Shown one piece after another: positions 61,346-64,000 of a stretch of 64,000 nucleotides of DNA. The position numbers and the translations under genes were made by a program. The first letter of the stretch is position 1. The number at the start of each line of letters is the position of its first letter. Below the pieces are notes generated by a model, which saw only the letters and a program-made list of their open reading frames with translations, had not been told where the DNA came from and did no database searches. The stretch is taken from assembly GCF_034262375.1 (NCBI RefSeq), contig NZ_CP139558.1, positions 7,192,001 to 7,256,000 on the forward strand, given 5' to 3'. The stretch is from Mucilaginibacter sabulilitoris. Lineage in GTDB: Bacteria > Bacteroidota > Bacteroidia > Sphingobacteriales > Sphingobacteriaceae.

Positions 61346-62071
61346 ATGATCAGATGCCTGGTAGTTGATGACGAGCCTTTAGCGCTGCATATTTTGGAAG
61401 ATTATATTTCCAAAATGCCTTTCCTGCAATTGGTGAAAGCCACAACCAACCCTATTGAAGCCTTAACTTTAGTACAGGCCGGCAATGTTGATCTGGTATT
61501 TTTAGATGTACAAATGCCCGAACTTACCGGCATCCAGTTTTTAAAAATATCAAATGGTAAAGCTAAAGTGATATTAACAACCGCGTATTCGCAATATGCT
61601 TTGGAAGGATATGAGTTAGATGTGGTAGATTACCTGCTTAAGCCCATTGCATTAGACAGGTTTTTTAAATCGGTACAAAAAGCGCAAAGTATTATACAGC
61701 CGGTTATTAAACCCGTTCAACAGGCAGAGGTTGCCCAGCAAGATGACTTTTCGACCGATTTTATTTTCGTGAAAACCGAACATAAAATACAGAAGGTTTA
61801 CCTGCATGATATTTTGTTTATTGAAGGGCTGAAAGATTACATATCTATATTTACCCCAACCGAGCGCATTATTACCCTGCAAGGCATGAAAAAAATGGAA
61901 GACGCCCTGCCCGAGAAGCATTTTATACGCGTACATAAATCATACATTGTGGCTCTCAATAAAATTGACAGTATTGAACGCAGCCGTATCCAGATAGGCG
62001 ACAAAATTATCCCCGTAGGAGATACCTACCGTGATGACTTTTTCAGGATGATAGAGGATAAGAATATTTAG
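61346..62071 (+). CDS. LytTR-family response regulator
   Basis: A 241-residue regulator. The receiver domain has the acidic pair Asp8/Asp9 and phospho-acceptor Asp54 in FLDVQMPE, with Thr/Lys helpers in LTTAYSQYALEGYELDVVDYLLKPI. Residues about 135-241 form the LytTR DNA-binding domain (FIFVKTEHKIQKVYLHDILFIEGLKDYISI and IRVHKSYIV). It should act with the LytS kinase at 58902, and its own site may be the 21-bp repeat before that gene. Confidence 0.95.
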   Translation: MIRCLVVDDEPLALHILEDYISKMPFLQLVKATTNPIEALTLVQAGNVDLVFLDVQMPELTGIQFLKISNGKAKVILTTAYSQYALEGYELDVVDYLLKPIALDRFFKSVQKAQSIIQPVIKPVQQAEVAQQDDFSTDFIFVKTEHKIQKVYLHDILFIEGLKDYISIFTPTERIITLQGMKKMEDALPEKHFIRVHKSYIVALNKIDSIERSRIQIGDKIIPVGDTYRDDFFRMIEDKNI

Positions 62072-62640
62072 GCCTCTAAAACAGGATTTACAAAGGTTAA
62101 CCTCAACATAAAAACGCGTTATTGAGGCATCTCTCTGCACTGGTCCTTTACCCTGCAAAGCAACCAGAACCACTGGCTGCAATTATTTTGCCAAACTTCG
62201 TTCTCACATGGCCCTGACTTCAGCAAAAATTTGCTATGCCCCTGCAACTACACAGTCCATCATGTTCTGTCTGCTTTCACCTGAAGCGAGCTGCTGAAGG
62301 GGAAGAATTAGGCTGAGGGCAGGTATCATGCTGCTACTTGTCGAAGCGTGGTGGGCAAGCTTTCGTGTATAATAGGGAATTAGCAGATAAAAGCGGGTAA
62401 AGGCCCGACAAAAAAGCGGGCCAGGGTGCTTTGCCTGTGGGCGGAAGCTTTTTTTTGTCTTGATCTTTTGGTTACTTTTGTATCAAAAGTAACAGCCTCA
62501 GCGGCAATTGAGCGCTCTACGGTAGGCATTGTTTGCTCTGTATAGTATAAAGATTGCTTCGTACTTCGCAATGACACGTGGACATAAGAAGTATTCCTCC
62601 CTTTCGGTTGCCTTAGTTCCTCAGGATGACAAATATATTT
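62072..62640. other. Non-coding region rich in repeat fragments
   Basis: This 569-base gap holds no credible protein gene; a 65-codon frame on the minus strand has no support. It carries a hairpin ggcccg/cgggcc (62402-62422), a perfect 10-bp hairpin gttacttttg/caaaagtaac (62471-62493), one arm of the tgtcattgcgag family at 62551-62575, and a piece of the cgtcatcctga family at about 62617-62629. It looks like an accumulation of decayed repeats. Confidence 0.6.
62471..62493. repeat. Perfect 10-bp hairpin repeat
   Basis: gttacttttg, three bases, caaaagtaac. It lies in a T-rich context. With no gene ending nearby on the plus strand (the LytTR stop is 400 bases away), it is more likely a dispersed repeat than a terminator. 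Confidence 0.6.
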
Positions 62641-64000
62641 TTACCTCACCTCTGCTTCTTCCACACTATCCTTCTCGCCTATTTGCTGGCGCCACATGGC
62701 GTAATAAAGTCCTTTTTGAGCCAGGAGGTCCTGGTGTCTGCCCGATTCAATGATGCGTCCCTTTTCAAGCACATAAATGCTATCGGCATGCATAATGGTC
62801 GACAGGCGGTGAGCAATCAATATAGTGATGTGATTTTCCAGATCAGATACATTACGGATGGTTTCGGTGATTTCTTCTTCGGTTATCGAATCAAGCGATG
62901 AAGTGGCCTCATCAAACACCAATATATCCGGCCGGCGCAGCAATGCACGGGCAATAGACAGGCGTTGTTTTTCACCACCAGATACTTTTACCCCGCCCTC
63001 TCCAATTACAGTACTCAGCCCTTTATCTGCACGGGCCAGCAGGGTTTGGCAGGCGGCGCGCTGTAGCACGTCCATACACTCCTCATCAGTGGCATTGGGG
63101 CGTACAAACAACAGGTTCTCGCGTATGGTACCCGAAAACAGTTGGGTATCCTGTGTTACAAAACCAATTTTTTCGCGTAGCTGGTCAAGATCAATATCCT
63201 TGCTTAATATACCGTTGTACAAAATATTACCTTCTAAAGGCTGATACAAACCAACCAGTAATTTTACGAGCGTAGTTTTCCCCGAGCCCGAAGGGCCAAC
63301 AAAGGCAATGGTTTCGCCGGTGTTTGTTTCAAAATTAATATGGTTAAGCGCGTTGCGGTTAGCAGTTAAATGCTTAAATGTAACATCGCTAAATGTTAAC
63401 GTATTTACTTTTTCAAGCAGCACCGGTTTTTCTGGCTTTACATCAATAGGCGTGTTTAATATCCCTTTAAAATTACCAAGAGAAACCTCAGCCTCGCGCC
63501 ATGATAGTATCACATTGCCCAACTCCTGTAACGGGTTAAATAAAAAGAAGGAGTAAAATAAAAAGCTAAAATATTGCCCGGGAGAAATTGACTCTTTAAA
63601 AATAAGCAGTAACAATATCACCACCATTACACTGCGCACGAAATTTACGGTAGTGCCTTGAACAAAACTCATGCTGCGAACATATTTCACCTTTTTAAGC
63701 TCCAGATCAAGTATTTTATAAGTAGTGTTATTCAGCCTGGCTATCTCCTGTTTGGCCAAACCCAAACTTTTTACCAATTCAATATTCCTGAGCGATTCGG
63801 TTGTTGAACCCGCAAGCGCCGTGGTTTCTGATACGATACGCTTTTGAATAGTTTTTATTTTGCGGCTCATGGCCATACTCACAAAAGTAATAATGGGTAT
63901 TGCAGCAAAATATACCAGCGTTACCTGGTAGTTAACACTCACCGAATATATGATAACAAATATCATCCCGATAAGGGATACAAATAAGATACCGATAAAG
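62641..64000 (-). CDS. ABC exporter, N-terminal part outside the window
   Basis: The C-terminal 452 codons or so of an ABC half-transporter; the frame is open at base 64000 (FIGILFVSLIGMIFVIIYSV), so the first helices are missing. The visible part has the last membrane helices, Walker A GPSGSGKTT, Q-loop FVTQDTQLFSG, signature VSGGEKQRL, Walker B ILVFDEATS and H-loop IAHRLS. It resembles peptidase-free exporters of peptides or lipids. The second half of the membrane domain contains ETTALAGSTTESLRNIELVK, the standard linker helix. Confidence 0.9.
   Translation of the reverse strand, partial: FIGILFVSLIGMIFVIIYSVSVNYQVTLVYFAAIPIITFVSMAMSRKIKTIQKRIVSETTALAGSTTESLRNIELVKSLGLAKQEIARLNNTTYKILDLELKKVKYVRSMSFVQGTTVNFVRSVMVVILLLLIFKESISPGQYFSFLFYSFFLFNPLQELGNVILSWREAEVSLGNFKGILNTPIDVKPEKPVLLEKVNTLTFSDVTFKHLTANRNALNHINFETNTGETIAFVGPSGSGKTTLVKLLVGLYQPLEGNILYNGILSKDIDLDQLREKIGFVTQDTQLFSGTIRENLLFVRPNATDEECMDVLQRAACQTLLARADKGLSTVIGEGGVKVSGGEKQRLSIARALLRRPDILVFDEATSSLDSITEEEITETIRNVSDLENHITILIAHRLSTIMHADSIYVLEKGRIIESGRHQDLLAQKGLYYAMWRQQIGEKDSVEEAEVR

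Noticed and set aside
62380..62577. A 65-residue minus-strand frame in the gap before the last ABC gene
   Set aside because: It runs through hairpins and repeat fragments, has no recognisable protein features and no promoter.
1..64000. CRISPR arrays, tRNA or rRNA genes, prophage or transposase genes
   Set aside because: No regularly spaced short direct repeats, tRNA cloverleaf, rRNA stretches, or recognisable integrase/transposase sequences were found on either strand.

Overview
The window is a chromosomal segment of a Bacteroidota bacterium, most likely Sphingobacteriaceae and close to Mucilaginibacter or Pedobacter. The evidence is Bacteroidota-typical families (DUF3078, DUF6807/PmoA, DUF1349, DUF1080, TlpA with DUF4369-like N-termini, two-FtsX ABC permeases, LytS/LytTR pairs), almost no Shine-Dalgarno sequences, and several promoters of the Bacteroidota form TTTG-N(19-21)-TAnnTTTG. 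This genus-level call is inference from family content; no rRNA or tRNA gene is visible. Both ends are cut inside genes: an FtsX-type permease on the left and an ABC exporter on the right.

Layout. 1-9 kb: the permease fragment, an HGSNAT-like membrane acyltransferase, a small membrane protein, a Tat-type dienelactone hydrolase, DUF5996, an orphan protein, and a secreted pair (Gfo/Idh/MocA oxidoreductase plus PmoA/DUF6807) that suggests sugar catabolism. 9-16 kb: a glycosidase-like lipoprotein, an OmpA-type lipoprotein, DUF1349, DUF3078, then a nitric-oxide defence locus (three-cysteine Rrf2 regulator divergent from flavohaemoglobin hmp and a small membrane protein). 16-29 kb: quinone-oxidoreductase/AraC pair, HSL-type esterase, thioesterase, purD, two tandem TlpA-like thioredoxins, an arginase-fold protein with altered metal ligands, an epimerase, a phosphoserine phosphatase fused to a PGDH-like regulatory part, a UspA protein and tryptophan 2,3-dioxygenase. 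29-45 kb: M13 peptidase, MFS exporter, GlxA-type regulator overlapping a divergent GAPDH, M28 peptidase, recG, ridA with a 47-residue coupled membrane protein, a UvrD-type helicase-nuclease, and a GH3 enzyme. 45-54 kb: a beta-barrel protein, a lipoprotein behind a large hairpin, and a glycosyltransferase/MsbA-like operon (surface glycan or LPS), then meaB and pepP. 54-64 kb: an abundant-type OmpA porin, a small secreted protein, a BcrAB-like ABC transporter with a 69-residue membrane protein, divergent from a LytS kinase-DUF1080-LytTR regulator operon, and the second ABC exporter.

The non-coding DNA is unusually structured. At least ten intergenic gaps carry long imperfect palindromes of several unrelated families. 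One convergent gap carries six A-tracts in helical phase (28751-28806). The ABC/LytS divergent gap carries a 13-bp direct repeat with a 21-bp period, the geometry of known LytTR operators. No CRISPR array, prophage, transposase or plasmid-type gene was seen.
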